From positions 1 through 22,108 of the forward strand of contig PWMP01000071.1 of NCBI GenBank assembly GCA_003558145.1: 22,108 bases of DNA, in the 5' to 3' direction. The notes under the pieces were generated by a model. It saw only the letters and a list, made by a program, of their open reading frames with translations. It ran no database searches and was not told the origin of the DNA. This DNA is from Elusimicrobiota bacterium (GTDB taxonomy: Bacteria > CG03 > SLGR01 > PWQF01). Positions within the stretch are counted from its first letter, which is position 1; each line of letters starts with the position of its first letter. A program made the translations under genes and the position numbers. Below, in pieces: positions 15,288-22,108 of this stretch.

Positions 15288-15947
15288 GTGCCCCCCCTTC
15301 TTGAAGCTAAGAACATATTCCTCCGGACTTCCGGAAATCCCCGCAGGGAGATACTCAAAGATATAAATTTGCTGATGGAAGAAGGTAAATTGATTTTGCT
15401 CCGCGGCCCGTCGGGCAGCGGTAAGACTAAAATCGTACAGGTTCTTTCGGGCCGCCTCAAACCTTCTTCCGGAAAAGTATTCTTTGACGGAGACGACTTA
15501 TACCGGCTCGCAGGCGGGCGGCTGAGAACCTTTCGTGCGCGCTGCGGTTTTGCTTTTGAAGAAGGAGTGTGTATAAGCTCCCTTTCGGTTTACGGAAACC
15601 TTTTTGAGATTCTGAGAATCATAGGTATTCCGCCAAAAGTAGCATTTGACAGGATAATGCACGTTCTCAAACTCTGTTCCCTTATTTCGGCCCGGGACAT
15701 TCTTCCGGAAAATCTTTCTTCGGGAGAAAAAAAGCTTTTCAGACTTGCGCTTGCTCTTATTAAAGAGCCTGAAATTTTTCTTATTGATTTTAATCTCTGT
15801 TCGGAGCCTCTTTCTTTGGAAATAGTCCGCATTCTTAGAGCAATCGCTTCCAGGGGCGCCGCAGTTCTGGCAACTGCCTCGGAGTGCGGCCGCAGAGATT
15901 TTCCCGGTGACGTATATATGGATATTCAAAATGGCGAAATCAGGTAA
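15288..15947 (+). CDS. ftsE: FtsE-like ABC ATPase, catalytically degenerate
   Basis: 219 residues, the normal FtsE size, encoded directly before an FtsX-like and an EnvC-like gene. In E. coli FtsEX is an ATP-driven transmembrane switch that activates EnvC and the amidases at the septum. Walker A is intact (GPSGSGKT, 40-47), and so is the signature (LSSGEKK). Other essential positions are not: the Q-loop reads GFAFEE with Glu91 for Gln, Walker B reads IFLIDFN with Phe168 for the catalytic Glu, the D-loop Asp is missing, and the switch reads LATAS with Ala197 for His. It should bind ATP but hydrolyse it poorly. The start is GTG, followed at once by seven C's, with no SD close by, so translation is probably coupled to the upstream gene. 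The identity rests on context plus length; it could be a divergent FtsE-like subfamily. Confidence 0.78.
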   Translation: MPPLLEAKNIFLRTSGNPRREILKDINLLMEEGKLILLRGPSGSGKTKIVQVLSGRLKPSSGKVFFDGDDLYRLAGGRLRTFRARCGFAFEEGVCISSLSVYGNLFEILRIIGIPPKVAFDRIMHVLKLCSLISARDILPENLSSGEKKLFRLALALIKEPEIFLIDFNLCSEPLSLEIVRILRAIASRGAAVLATASECGRRDFPGDVYMDIQNGEIR

Positions 15948-16728
15948 AATTTTTTCTTATATATTCATATTTCTGGGAGCTATGTTTTTCCTGGCTGCCG
16001 CAGCAGGGCGCCGTGTACCGGAAGAAATGGAAAATCTGATTGCCCGGGAGATTGACATTATAGTATATGTAAACGAATCGGTTTCCGCTGAAGATATAAA
16101 TGTTTTCATTGAAAAATTTACTGAAATGCATAATATTTTTATAAAGGATTTTAAAAGCTCTATTCAGGTCCTTGAAGAACTTAAAAAAGACAGTGTTATA
16201 GCGGCTGAACTAGAATCTATCGATAGGGAATTTTCTCCTCCTCATACCTTTGTGCTTGGCGTACACCGGGTTGATCCGTTCGCCCTGGCTGACGTATTCC
16301 CCGTTATAAGAACAACAGATAATGTGGAATTTGTGGATGCTCCTATAGAAGAAGTGTCCGCAGCGTCCGCTTTTCTTGATAGGCTTGCTTTTTTCAGTAT
16401 GATTTTAATGTTTGCGCTGTGCGCGGCGGCGTTGCTGCTAATATATTTCGGCGCGCTTTTTTATTATTATTTTTTCTCTGAAATAATAGATGCGGCAGCC
16501 GATATCGGAGCTCCGTTTATAAAAATAATATCATCCGGACTTACAAGACAGTTCTTTACCGGTATTTTATGCGCCATTGCCTCCTCTGTTGTATTCTACT
16601 CGGTTTACGCGCTGTCCGGCGCGCCGGTTTTCAGTATCCAGTCGGTTTTCATTTCCGCTGTTCTTACAGCGGCGCTGTCAGTTTCTGTGTTTGCCCTGAT
16701 ATGTATATACACTCTAAAAAAGCACTAG
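15931..16728 (+). CDS. ftsX: FtsX-like permease
   Basis: 265 residues from the ATG at 15931, overlapping ftsE by 17 bases. An in-frame GTG at 15907 would add eight residues inside ftsE and is less likely. The topology is that of FtsX: a short cytoplasmic N-terminus, TM1 (IFSYIFIFLGAMFFLAAAAG), a periplasmic domain of about 120 residues, then three clustered segments near 152-180 (MILMFALCAAALLLIYFG), 205-228 and 236-262. FtsX transmits the state of FtsE across the membrane to EnvC through its periplasmic loop. Sequence similarity to textbook FtsX looks weak to me, so the call depends on topology and its place between FtsE and EnvC genes. The stop lies 28 bases inside envC. Confidence 0.72.
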   Translation: MAKSGKIFSYIFIFLGAMFFLAAAAGRRVPEEMENLIAREIDIIVYVNESVSAEDINVFIEKFTEMHNIFIKDFKSSIQVLEELKKDSVIAAELESIDREFSPPHTFVLGVHRVDPFALADVFPVIRTTDNVEFVDAPIEEVSAASAFLDRLAFFSMILMFALCAAALLLIYFGALFYYYFFSEIIDAAADIGAPFIKIISSGLTRQFFTGILCAIASSVVFYSVYALSGAPVFSIQSVFISAVLTAALSVSVFALICIYTLKKH

Positions 16729-17858
16729 GAGTTCTGCTAATTCTGATTATTTCTTCTCCGGCTGTGTTTGCAGGAGATGAAATAGACGCCCTGAAACAGC
16801 AAGTCTCCGGTCAGGAAGAGGAACTTTCCTTTATTGAAACAGAAATAAGTCATCTCAGGTCAAGACTCCGTCTTCTCACAGAGCGTGAAAAGGAACTGAC
16901 GGAAAAACTTGATGAGCTGGACAGACAGATAAATGCCAGGCAGGCAAGACTGTCCCGTCTTAGAAGCGATATTGACAGTGTAAGCAGAAGGATATTCGAA
17001 TCAGAAGAAGCTATAAGAAAAAAAGAGCGGCAAAAAACCGGACACGGTGAGGATATACAGTGCCTGGCCCGCGCTTACTATTACAGGTCCAACAGAAATG
17101 CCCGGCGCAGCTGGGTTTCTCTCATTTTCGGAGAAGAAAACCGGGATGATTTTGTCCTTGCCTATATGACCCGGGAACCGGTCAGTGAATATGTCAGAAC
17201 AGAAGCTGAAATAAGACGTACAATAGAAGAAACAGAACAGCTTCGCCTTAAAAACATTCAGCTTGCGGGCCTTAAAAGAGAGCTTATAGAAATTCAGGAC
17301 GAATTTATAGAAAAAAGAAGAGCCCAGCTTGATATAGTAAAGGAAATAAGGCAGCAGCAGGCAAACCGCCAGCAGGAAATAAGCCGTATGGAGGAAGAAA
17401 AACAAAAACTTAAGGAACTGATAGAATCTTTGCGCTACAAGGCTGAGAGTCTTGAAGCCCTGAGGCAGCTGGCGCAGGATTTTACTCAGGGAAGGGGAAT
17501 GCTTCCGTGGCCGGTCAGGGGAGAAGTTGTTTCGAGATTCGGCAGGCAGAGGCACCCGACCCTGGACACCCACATATACAACCGCGGTATAGAGATAGAA
17601 GTACCCGGCAGCGCAGAGGTAATGGCAGTTGCCGGGGGAGAAGTCGTTTTTGCCCAGGAATTCAGGGGGCGGGGGAATATGGTTGTAATAGATCACGGAA
17701 ATAATTATTATACTATATACGGAGGGCTGGACAGTATAAGGAAGCAGGTCGGCAGTATGACGGAACCCCTTGATACGATAGGTTCGGTGTCTGACTGCCT
17801 TTACTTCGAGCTCGGCCGCGAATCCGAGCCCGATGATCCCCTCCGGTGGCTTAAGTAA
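16701..17858 (+). CDS. envC: EnvC-like periplasmic murein hydrolase activator (degenerate LytM/M23)
   Basis: 385 residues from the ATG at 16701, which gives a clean signal peptide (basic start, LGVLLILIISSPAVFA, cut before GDE). The frame is open further upstream, but that extension lies inside ftsX and destroys the signal. Residues 22-260 form a coiled coil, as in EnvC, which binds FtsX. Residues 266-385 form a LytM/M23 domain (PWPVRGEVVSRFG, GRGNMVVIDHGNNYYTIYG, LYFELG). The zinc ligands are replaced: HxGxD becomes NRGIE, and the HxH of HLHFE becomes CLYFE. EnvC proteins activate amidases rather than cut murein, so loss of the ligands fits this role. CtpA and YibQ-type genes follow, a familiar neighbourhood. 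Confidence 0.9.
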   Translation: MYIHSKKALGVLLILIISSPAVFAGDEIDALKQQVSGQEEELSFIETEISHLRSRLRLLTEREKELTEKLDELDRQINARQARLSRLRSDIDSVSRRIFESEEAIRKKERQKTGHGEDIQCLARAYYYRSNRNARRSWVSLIFGEENRDDFVLAYMTREPVSEYVRTEAEIRRTIEETEQLRLKNIQLAGLKRELIEIQDEFIEKRRAQLDIVKEIRQQQANRQQEISRMEEEKQKLKELIESLRYKAESLEALRQLAQDFTQGRGMLPWPVRGEVVSRFGRQRHPTLDTHIYNRGIEIEVPGSAEVMAVAGGEVVFAQEFRGRGNMVVIDHGNNYYTIYGGLDSIRKQVGSMTEPLDTIGSVSDCLYFELGRESEPDDPLRWLK

Positions 17859-17884
17859 AAGCATATGAAACGGAGTAAAATAAA

Positions 17885-19159
17885 ATGAAGAAAAATATAA
17901 CTATTTTCCTGGCAGCTTTAATTGTAAGCAGTGCGGTTATGATTACCGTTTCGGTAATTCCTGTCAACCTGCAGAGCAGGCAGAACGCAGAAAACGCTTC
18001 TCAGGAGGATATTCATGAGTATATGCGCCTGTTTTCCGACGCTTTCACTATTATAAGAGACAATTACGTGGAAGAAATGCCTGTAAAGGATATAATTTAC
18101 GGAGCGATAGACGGTATGATAGGCGTTCTTGATGATTATTCCCAGTTCATGGAGCCAAAGACCGCAGACCGCGTCAGAGAAGATTCAGAAGGAGAATTCG
18201 GCGGCCTCGGAATAAGAATAACCAAAGAAGGCGAATATATAAAGGTAATTACTCCAATGCCTGAAACTCCCGCTTACAGAAAAGGAATACTGCCGGGTGA
18301 CCTGATTGTGGAGATTGACGGCGAATCCGCGCGCGGAATATCAATGGAAGACGCTGTAAATCAGTTACGCGGTCCGGAAGGCACAGAGGTAACTATCAGC
18401 ATAAAGCGTGAAGAGGAAGAAGATTATATAAAATATACAATAGTGCGTGATACCATTGTGCCCCGCAAAGTTTTCGGAAGAATAATCAGCCAGGATATCG
18501 CCTATATACGGCTTACTGATTTTTCGGGCAATGCGCCTGAAGTGTTCAAAAAAACTATTCAGGATAAAATAAGCGGCGGGGCCGCATCCCTGATACTTGA
18601 CCTCAGAAACAATCCCGGCGGCCTTTTAAAAGCCGCCATAGAAGTTTCGGAAATGTTCCTGTCCCGCGGTGACCTTGTGGTATATACACAGGGCCGGGCT
18701 CCAAACCAGAGCCGCGAGTTTCATTCAACTTCAAGGCCGGTTGCTCCGGAGATTCCGATGATAATACTTATAAACAAAGGCTCAGCGTCCGGCTCTGAAA
18801 TCGTAGCGGGTTCCCTTCAGGATCACGGCCGCGCTATACTTGTAGGAGAAACAACTTTCGGCAAGGCGTCAGTACAGTCAATTATAACCCTTGAAGACAG
18901 TTCGTCTCTCCGTCTTACAACCGCCGAATATTTTACCCCGGGCGGTAATCCTATACACGGAGAGGGAGTCACTCCCGATATAGAAGTAAAACTTACAGCC
19001 GAGGAAAAAAGACTTATGGCCGAAGAAAGACATGAGCTTTACACTCTCTCGGAAGAGGAACGTGTGGAGAGAGAAGCCGAAATGAGGGACCCCCAGCTTG
19101 CCCGCGCTGTTGACATAATGCGAGCGCGGGCAATTTTTATGAGGGGAAGCAAAGATTAA
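17885..19159 (+). CDS. ctpA: C-terminal processing protease CtpA/Prc (S41 family)
   Basis: 424 residues: an N-terminal hydrophobic signal or anchor (ITIFLAALIVSSAVMITVSV), a helical segment with DGMIGVLDDYSQFM, a PDZ domain (about 95-178; GGLGIRI, ILPGDLIVEIDG) and the S41 protease core. The catalytic pair is Ser302 in GSASGSE and Lys327 in TFGKASVQ, 25 residues apart as in Prc. It acts in the periplasm on C-terminal tails; in several bacteria CtpA-type enzymes control the turnover of murein hydrolases and their adaptors, which fits its place after envC. GGAG (17872-17875) lies 9 bases before the ATG. All expected motifs are present. Confidence 0.97.
   Translation: MKKNITIFLAALIVSSAVMITVSVIPVNLQSRQNAENASQEDIHEYMRLFSDAFTIIRDNYVEEMPVKDIIYGAIDGMIGVLDDYSQFMEPKTADRVREDSEGEFGGLGIRITKEGEYIKVITPMPETPAYRKGILPGDLIVEIDGESARGISMEDAVNQLRGPEGTEVTISIKREEEEDYIKYTIVRDTIVPRKVFGRIISQDIAYIRLTDFSGNAPEVFKKTIQDKISGGAASLILDLRNNPGGLLKAAIEVSEMFLSRGDLVVYTQGRAPNQSREFHSTSRPVAPEIPMIILINKGSASGSEIVAGSLQDHGRAILVGETTFGKASVQSIITLEDSSSLRLTTAEYFTPGGNPIHGEGVTPDIEVKLTAEEKRLMAEERHELYTLSEEERVEREAEMRDPQLARAVDIMRARAIFMRGSKD
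19141..19146 (+). promoter_or_regulatory. Shine-Dalgarno pointing to an ATT start
   Basis: GAGGGG lies within the last codons of ctpA, 8 bases before an ATT codon at 19155. It decides in favour of the upstream start of the next gene rather than the ATG at 19245, which has no Shine-Dalgarno. Confidence 0.5.
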
Positions 19160-20219
19160 ATCTTCGGGAACCCGCGTCCTTTTCAGCGCGGTAGTCATTT
19201 TAATAGCGGCCGTTTCTCTTTTTTACCTGTATCTGTCTCTCAGAATGCGGGACCTGTCTCCTGATGCGCATTCCCTTAACAGGGAGATAAACACCGTTCT
19301 TGTCCGGCACGGCCTTACAGACGCCGATATAACCCGTCAGTACCAGACACAGATGAAACGCGGCCGCCTGAAATGGATACAATATACCAGGCAAATTTCT
19401 CTTCCCCCGGAAAAATACTCCCGGCTGAAAACGGATATACGCAGCGCCGCTGACGGATTTGACTTCGAAGAATCCGAAAGAACCCCGCAAGAAGCACAAA
19501 TAAAGATATCTTACGGGGAAGCTGTTCTTGCCGATATCACTTTTTCTCTTATTCCGGAAAAAGGCCTTCTTGCAATAATAATAGATGATCTCGGTTACAG
19601 CCGTAATATTGAGCCGTTTACTTCTTTAGGCATACCGCTTACTTACGCAGTTATCCCCGGTTTACAATTTTCAAGAAATATGGCAGAAACACTCCGCGCC
19701 GGAGGACTCTATTATATAATCCATATGCCAATGGAGCCTCACGATTCAACTCTTGTAGATGACAAAAGTATGCTTCTCGTTTCAATGGATGAAACCCGTA
19801 TACGGGCCTCCCTGTCATCCGCTTTTGAAAGTGTACCCGGAGCAAGAGGACTAAATAATCATATGGGTTCAAAGTTTACATCTAATCCTGATGCAGTAGG
19901 GCGGCTTGTAAAAGTATTAAAAGAGAAAAATTTTTTCCTGGTTGATTCCAGGACATCCGGAGAATCTGTCGCATATTCCATAGCCCGGAAATTCCCAATC
20001 CCGGCGGCTCAGAATAATTTTTTTATAGATAATCAGACTGATTACGATTATATTTACAAGCGTATGGAAGAACTTACCCGCCTGGCAGCTTCAAGAGAGT
20101 CAACCGTCGCTATAGGCCATGTTCAGAATTTAAATACAGCCCGCGTTATCGGAGAGTTCATACCGGCAATGAAAAAAGCCGGTATAACTTTTGTTACTGT
20201 TGAGGATATACTTAAATGA
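19155..20219 (+). CDS. yibQ: Divergent polysaccharide deacetylase, YibQ type (probable ATT start)
   Basis: The NodB-like divergent polysaccharide deacetylase domain is clear: IIIDDLGYS, YAVIPG, HMPMEP, NNHMGSKFT, LVDSRTS, FIDN and AIGHV in order over the last 210 residues. The first ATG (19245) gives 324 residues with no export signal. The frame stays open back to 19143, and the codons from 19155 encode a good membrane anchor (RVLFSAVVILIAAVSLFYLY). No ATG, GTG or TTG occurs there; the only plausible start is ATT at 19155, overlapping the ctpA stop and 8 bases after GAGGGG. That gives 354 residues with a periplasmic topology. YibQ homologues follow envC in E. coli too; the enzyme's substrate is unproven, presumably a cell-wall glycan. 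Family very secure, start less so. Confidence 0.88.
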   Translation: MKSSGTRVLFSAVVILIAAVSLFYLYLSLRMRDLSPDAHSLNREINTVLVRHGLTDADITRQYQTQMKRGRLKWIQYTRQISLPPEKYSRLKTDIRSAADGFDFEESERTPQEAQIKISYGEAVLADITFSLIPEKGLLAIIIDDLGYSRNIEPFTSLGIPLTYAVIPGLQFSRNMAETLRAGGLYYIIHMPMEPHDSTLVDDKSMLLVSMDETRIRASLSSAFESVPGARGLNNHMGSKFTSNPDAVGRLVKVLKEKNFFLVDSRTSGESVAYSIARKFPIPAAQNNFFIDNQTDYDYIYKRMEELTRLAASRESTVAIGHVQNLNTARVIGEFIPAMKKAGITFVTVEDILK

Positions 20220-21163
20220 AAGTACTAGGAATAGAAAGCACCTGTGATGAAACAGCAGTTGCCGTTGTAGACGGCGGAGATATTCTTTCACATAAAATAG
20301 CTTCCCAGACCGAAATACACGCTCTTTACGGAGGGGTTGTCCCCGAGATTGCTTCCCGGGAACACCTTAAAAGGATTAATGTGCTGCTTCAGCAAGTTCT
20401 TCAGGAAGCCGGCGGTATAGAACAGATTGAAGGAATAGCAGCCGCCGCCCGACCGGGACTTGAGGGCTCAATACTTGTAGGCCTTACGGCCGCACGCACT
20501 CTTTCCTATCTGACGGGGCTTAAACTTGCGGAGATTGACCACCTGGAAGCCCATCTTTTTGCATGGCCGTTCCTTGAACAGCTTTTTCCTCCGGGATTGG
20601 GTCTGGTTGTTTCGGGAGGGCATACCCGGCTGGTATATATAAAGGAATGGGGAGATTACGAGATAATTTCCGATACCCGTGACGATGCGGCCGGAGAATG
20701 TTTTGATAAGGTAGCTTCAATGCTCCAATTAAAATACCCGGGCGGCCCGGAGATAGAAAAAGCAGCAAGAGAAGGAGACAGAAAAAGATTCAGGTTTCCG
20801 GTAGCAAATCTGAAAGGCAGCCTTGATTTTTCCTATAGCGGACTTAAGACTTCCGTACTCTATAAAATAAAGTACGATTTAAAGGGTAAACTTTCTGAAA
20901 AAGACAGAAGGGACATAGCGGCCTCATTCCAGGAAGCTGCTTTCAAGCCTCTTGTTAATAATGCAATTAGCGGCGCAAAAAAAACGGATTCCGCCTGGAT
21001 TCTTGTATGCGGGGGCGTTGCCGCCAATTCCCGTCTTAGGGAAATGTTTCAGGAGGCCGCCGGAAAGGAAGGAATAAAAACCCTTTTTCCGCCGCTTAAA
21101 CTTTGTACCGACAACGCCGCCACCGTGGCGGCCTGCGGTGAATTTTATTTAAGCCGGAGCTGA
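20216..21163 (+). CDS. tsaD: tRNA N6-adenosine threonylcarbamoyltransferase TsaD
   Basis: Cytoplasmic enzyme transferring threonylcarbamoyl from TC-AMP to A37 of ANN-decoding tRNAs, working with TsaB and TsaE. 315 residues, slightly shorter than the usual 335-340. The N-terminus LGIESTCDETAVAVVD is the family hallmark. Metal ligands H109 and H113 (HLEAH) and D299 (CTDNAA) are in place, and VVSGGHTRL, GECFDKVA, FSYSGLKTS and CGGVAANSRL are all recognisable. Its ATG overlaps the stop of the deacetylase gene (ATGA). The stop codon touches the stop of the convergent gene with no base between. No TsaB or TsaE gene is in the window. Confidence 0.98.
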   Translation: MKVLGIESTCDETAVAVVDGGDILSHKIASQTEIHALYGGVVPEIASREHLKRINVLLQQVLQEAGGIEQIEGIAAAARPGLEGSILVGLTAARTLSYLTGLKLAEIDHLEAHLFAWPFLEQLFPPGLGLVVSGGHTRLVYIKEWGDYEIISDTRDDAAGECFDKVASMLQLKYPGGPEIEKAAREGDRKRFRFPVANLKGSLDFSYSGLKTSVLYKIKYDLKGKLSEKDRRDIAASFQEAAFKPLVNNAISGAKKTDSAWILVCGGVAANSRLREMFQEAAGKEGIKTLFPPLKLCTDNAATVAACGEFYLSRS

Positions 21164-21898
21164 TTAAAGTGAAATCCTGGCGCCCAGGGCGGTGTGAAAT
21201 CCCAGTCCTGAATTGCTTTCGCTTGTAATATCCAGACCGAACCCTAAAAATAAAGCAGGAATCAGATTAAGCTCACTTCCTATGTTAAACCTTAAAAGGC
21301 TGTCGGTGGGCTTGAGTTTTCCGGCCTCTTCGGTTTTAAACTCACCCGAAAACATCTCATAAGAAACCCCCGCGTACGGAGTCACAACAAAAAACTTCTT
21401 TGAAGCAGCCAGTCCTATTGTTGTTGCCGTTATGGTTATGTCTTCGGCAGAGAGACGGTTCATTCCTGCTGTTGCCGATACGGCCGGCATAGGAGAAAAA
21501 TACTTATCCTGCATAAAAGAATACCTCAGGCCCCCTCCTATTATGTCAATTTTTGAGTCCTCAACGCTTATTGACATATACCTTCCGTAGATATCAAAAT
21601 CTCCCGGCAGGCCTGTCTCTATTGAAAAGAAAGGAACCGGTATTCTCGAAATACTTAATATATCATTATCATCAGATACTGCCGGCATACCCATTCTGGC
21701 TGCTATTTCCACGCCGGGAAATGAAAGGGAGCCTGCCCTGGTGTTCATTCCTGCGGAAATTCCCAGCCCGAAGTCGCGTACGATCGGTTTCAGGACTTTT
21801 TCTGCTTCTTCTTTAAGTGCGTCTTCAACCCATCCGGCAGCCGCGTAACCGGCGCATAAAACAATAGCTGTAAAAACTAAAAAAATTTTCTTAAGCAT
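21164..21898 (-). CDS. Secreted, probably outer-membrane beta-barrel protein of unknown function
   Basis: 244 residues on the minus strand. The N-terminus (MLKKIFLVFTAIVLCAGYAAA) is a clear signal peptide, probably cut before GW. The mature part begins with a helical stretch (VEDALKEEAEKVLKPIV) followed by alternating aromatic/hydrophobic and polar segments with many glycines (GLGISAGM, IDIIGGGLRYSF, VVTPYAGVSYEMF, LFLGFGLDI, FHTALGARISL), as in small barrels. I do not recognise a named family. An AGGAGG Shine-Dalgarno lies 7 bases before the ATG. It is convergent to tsaD and divergent from tmRNA. Confidence 0.8.
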   Translation of the reverse strand: MLKKIFLVFTAIVLCAGYAAAGWVEDALKEEAEKVLKPIVRDFGLGISAGMNTRAGSLSFPGVEIAARMGMPAVSDDNDILSISRIPVPFFSIETGLPGDFDIYGRYMSISVEDSKIDIIGGGLRYSFMQDKYFSPMPAVSATAGMNRLSAEDITITATTIGLAASKKFFVVTPYAGVSYEMFSGEFKTEEAGKLKPTDSLLRFNIGSELNLIPALFLGFGLDITSESNSGLGFHTALGARISL

Positions 21899-21905
21899 TT
21901 TTTAA

Positions 21906-21911
21906 CCTCCT
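21906..21911 (-). promoter_or_regulatory. Shine-Dalgarno of the secreted minus-strand protein
   Basis: CCTCCT on the plus strand reads AGGAGG on the minus strand, 7 bases before the ATG at 21898. Perfect match, which fixes that start. Confidence 0.8.
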
Positions 21912-21934
21912 GATACAACAACACCTTGAAATAC

Positions 21935-21940
21935 ATTATA
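21935..21940 (-). promoter_or_regulatory. Candidate -10 box for the minus-strand secreted protein
   Basis: Read on the minus strand the hexamer is TATAAT, a perfect -10, about 37 bases before the start codon. No good -35 sits at 16-18 bases (AAAGCT at 17), so the promoter is only tentative. Confidence 0.4.
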
Positions 21941-21982
21941 AATTTAACACAAAAAAGAGCTTTAGTAAAGCCGGGCGTATCA

Positions 21983-22011
21983 TTGAAATAAACATTGTTA
22001 TGTGCTAACAT
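21983..22011 (+). promoter_or_regulatory. Promoter of tmRNA
   Basis: TTGAAA (21983-21988) and TAACAT (22006-22011) are separated by 17 bases, with TG one base before the -10 (extended -10, TGCTAACAT). Transcription would start near 22018, leaving a leader of a few bases before the mature 5' end at 22022 for RNase P to remove, as is normal for ssrA. Confidence 0.7.
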
Positions 22012-22021
22012 TAATCACAGA

Positions 22022-22108
22022 GGGGGCGATATGGGTTCGACAGCGGCATTGCTTCAAACCGCGAGTCGCAGGCAGCGTTTGTCGGTAACGCTTAAAAACC
22101 GTCAAAAA
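22022..22108 (+). ncRNA. ssrA: tmRNA (ssrA), 5' part
   Basis: The sequence GGGGGCGATATGGGTTCGAC opens the tRNA-like domain: the 5' half of the acceptor stem (GGGGGCG), then the characteristic tmRNA D-loop region with GGTTCGAC. The stretch that follows, ending AACCGTCAAAAA, corresponds to helix 2 and the first pseudoknot before the resume codon. tmRNA rescues stalled ribosomes by tagging nascent peptides. The window ends before the tag reading frame and the 3' tRNA half, so the tag cannot be read. Confidence 0.93.

Noticed and set aside
15907..15930. GTG start adding eight residues to FtsX
   Set aside because: The ATG at 15931 gives the normal short N-terminus; the extension only decodes the end of ftsE.
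16569..16700. 44-residue N-terminal extension of EnvC
   Set aside because: It lies inside ftsX and would bury the signal peptide that begins at 16701.
21959..21971. GCTTT-AGT-AAAGC hairpin with a T run on the minus strand
   Set aside because: Only five AU-rich pairs, and no minus-strand gene lies to the right within view; too weak to call a terminator.

Overview
The window is a GC-moderate (about 45 %, by eye), densely packed segment of a bacterial chromosome. A TonB-dependent outer-membrane receptor, an EnvC-like periplasmic protein and a secreted barrel-like protein point to a diderm (Gram-negative-type) bacterium. Spacers are mostly 0-45 bases, many genes overlap by 4-28 bases, AUA is used freely for Ile, and tRNA-Asp carries an encoded CCA. 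No marker lets me name the species or even the phylum; a little-studied diderm lineage is plausible, but that is inference.

Layout. (1) 3-2949: end of a FecCD-type permease, its FecE/BtuD-type ATPase and a BtuB-like TonB-dependent receptor, together an uptake system for a corrinoid, heme or iron chelate. (2) 2970-3402: a small histone-H1-like Lys/Ala protein ending in a C-C-C-H zinc-ligand-like motif, with tRNA-Asp(GTC) nine bases behind it. (3) 3403-3583: a short leader with a possible 26-codon upstream ORF and a hairpin. (4) 3584-13100: two tandem giant coiled-coil proteins of 1570 and 1599 residues. (5) 13097-15283: a membrane protein with a Yip1-like N-terminus and a long TPR-rich C-terminus. 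(6) 15288-20219: FtsE-like ATPase, FtsX-like permease, EnvC-like LytM protein, CtpA protease and a divergent polysaccharide deacetylase (YibQ type), which is a recognisable cell-wall hydrolase control and division cluster. (7) 20216-21163: tsaD (tRNA t6A synthesis). (8) 21164-21898, minus strand: a secreted, probably outer-membrane protein whose stop codon abuts that of tsaD. (9) 22022-end: the 5' part of tmRNA (ssrA) behind a good sigma-70-type promoter.

The unusual part is 3584-17858. Two giant rod-like proteins, a Yip1/TPR membrane protein and FtsE-FtsX-EnvC are tightly coupled, with a 4-base gap, a 4-base overlap, a 4-base gap, a 17-base overlap and a 28-base overlap in turn. The FtsE-like ATPase keeps its Walker A and signature motifs but has lost the Walker B glutamate, the Q-loop glutamine and the switch histidine. 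The EnvC-like LytM domain has lost its zinc ligands. The first rod protein carries a histone-like Lys/Ala/Pro tail resembling the small H1-like protein upstream. Both rods contain a recurrent Trp-led motif, and the first holds four exact 67-residue repeats. A working hypothesis is a cytoskeletal or nucleoid-linked scaffold joined to a division-site FtsEX-EnvC complex; this is inference from gene order and sequence character only.
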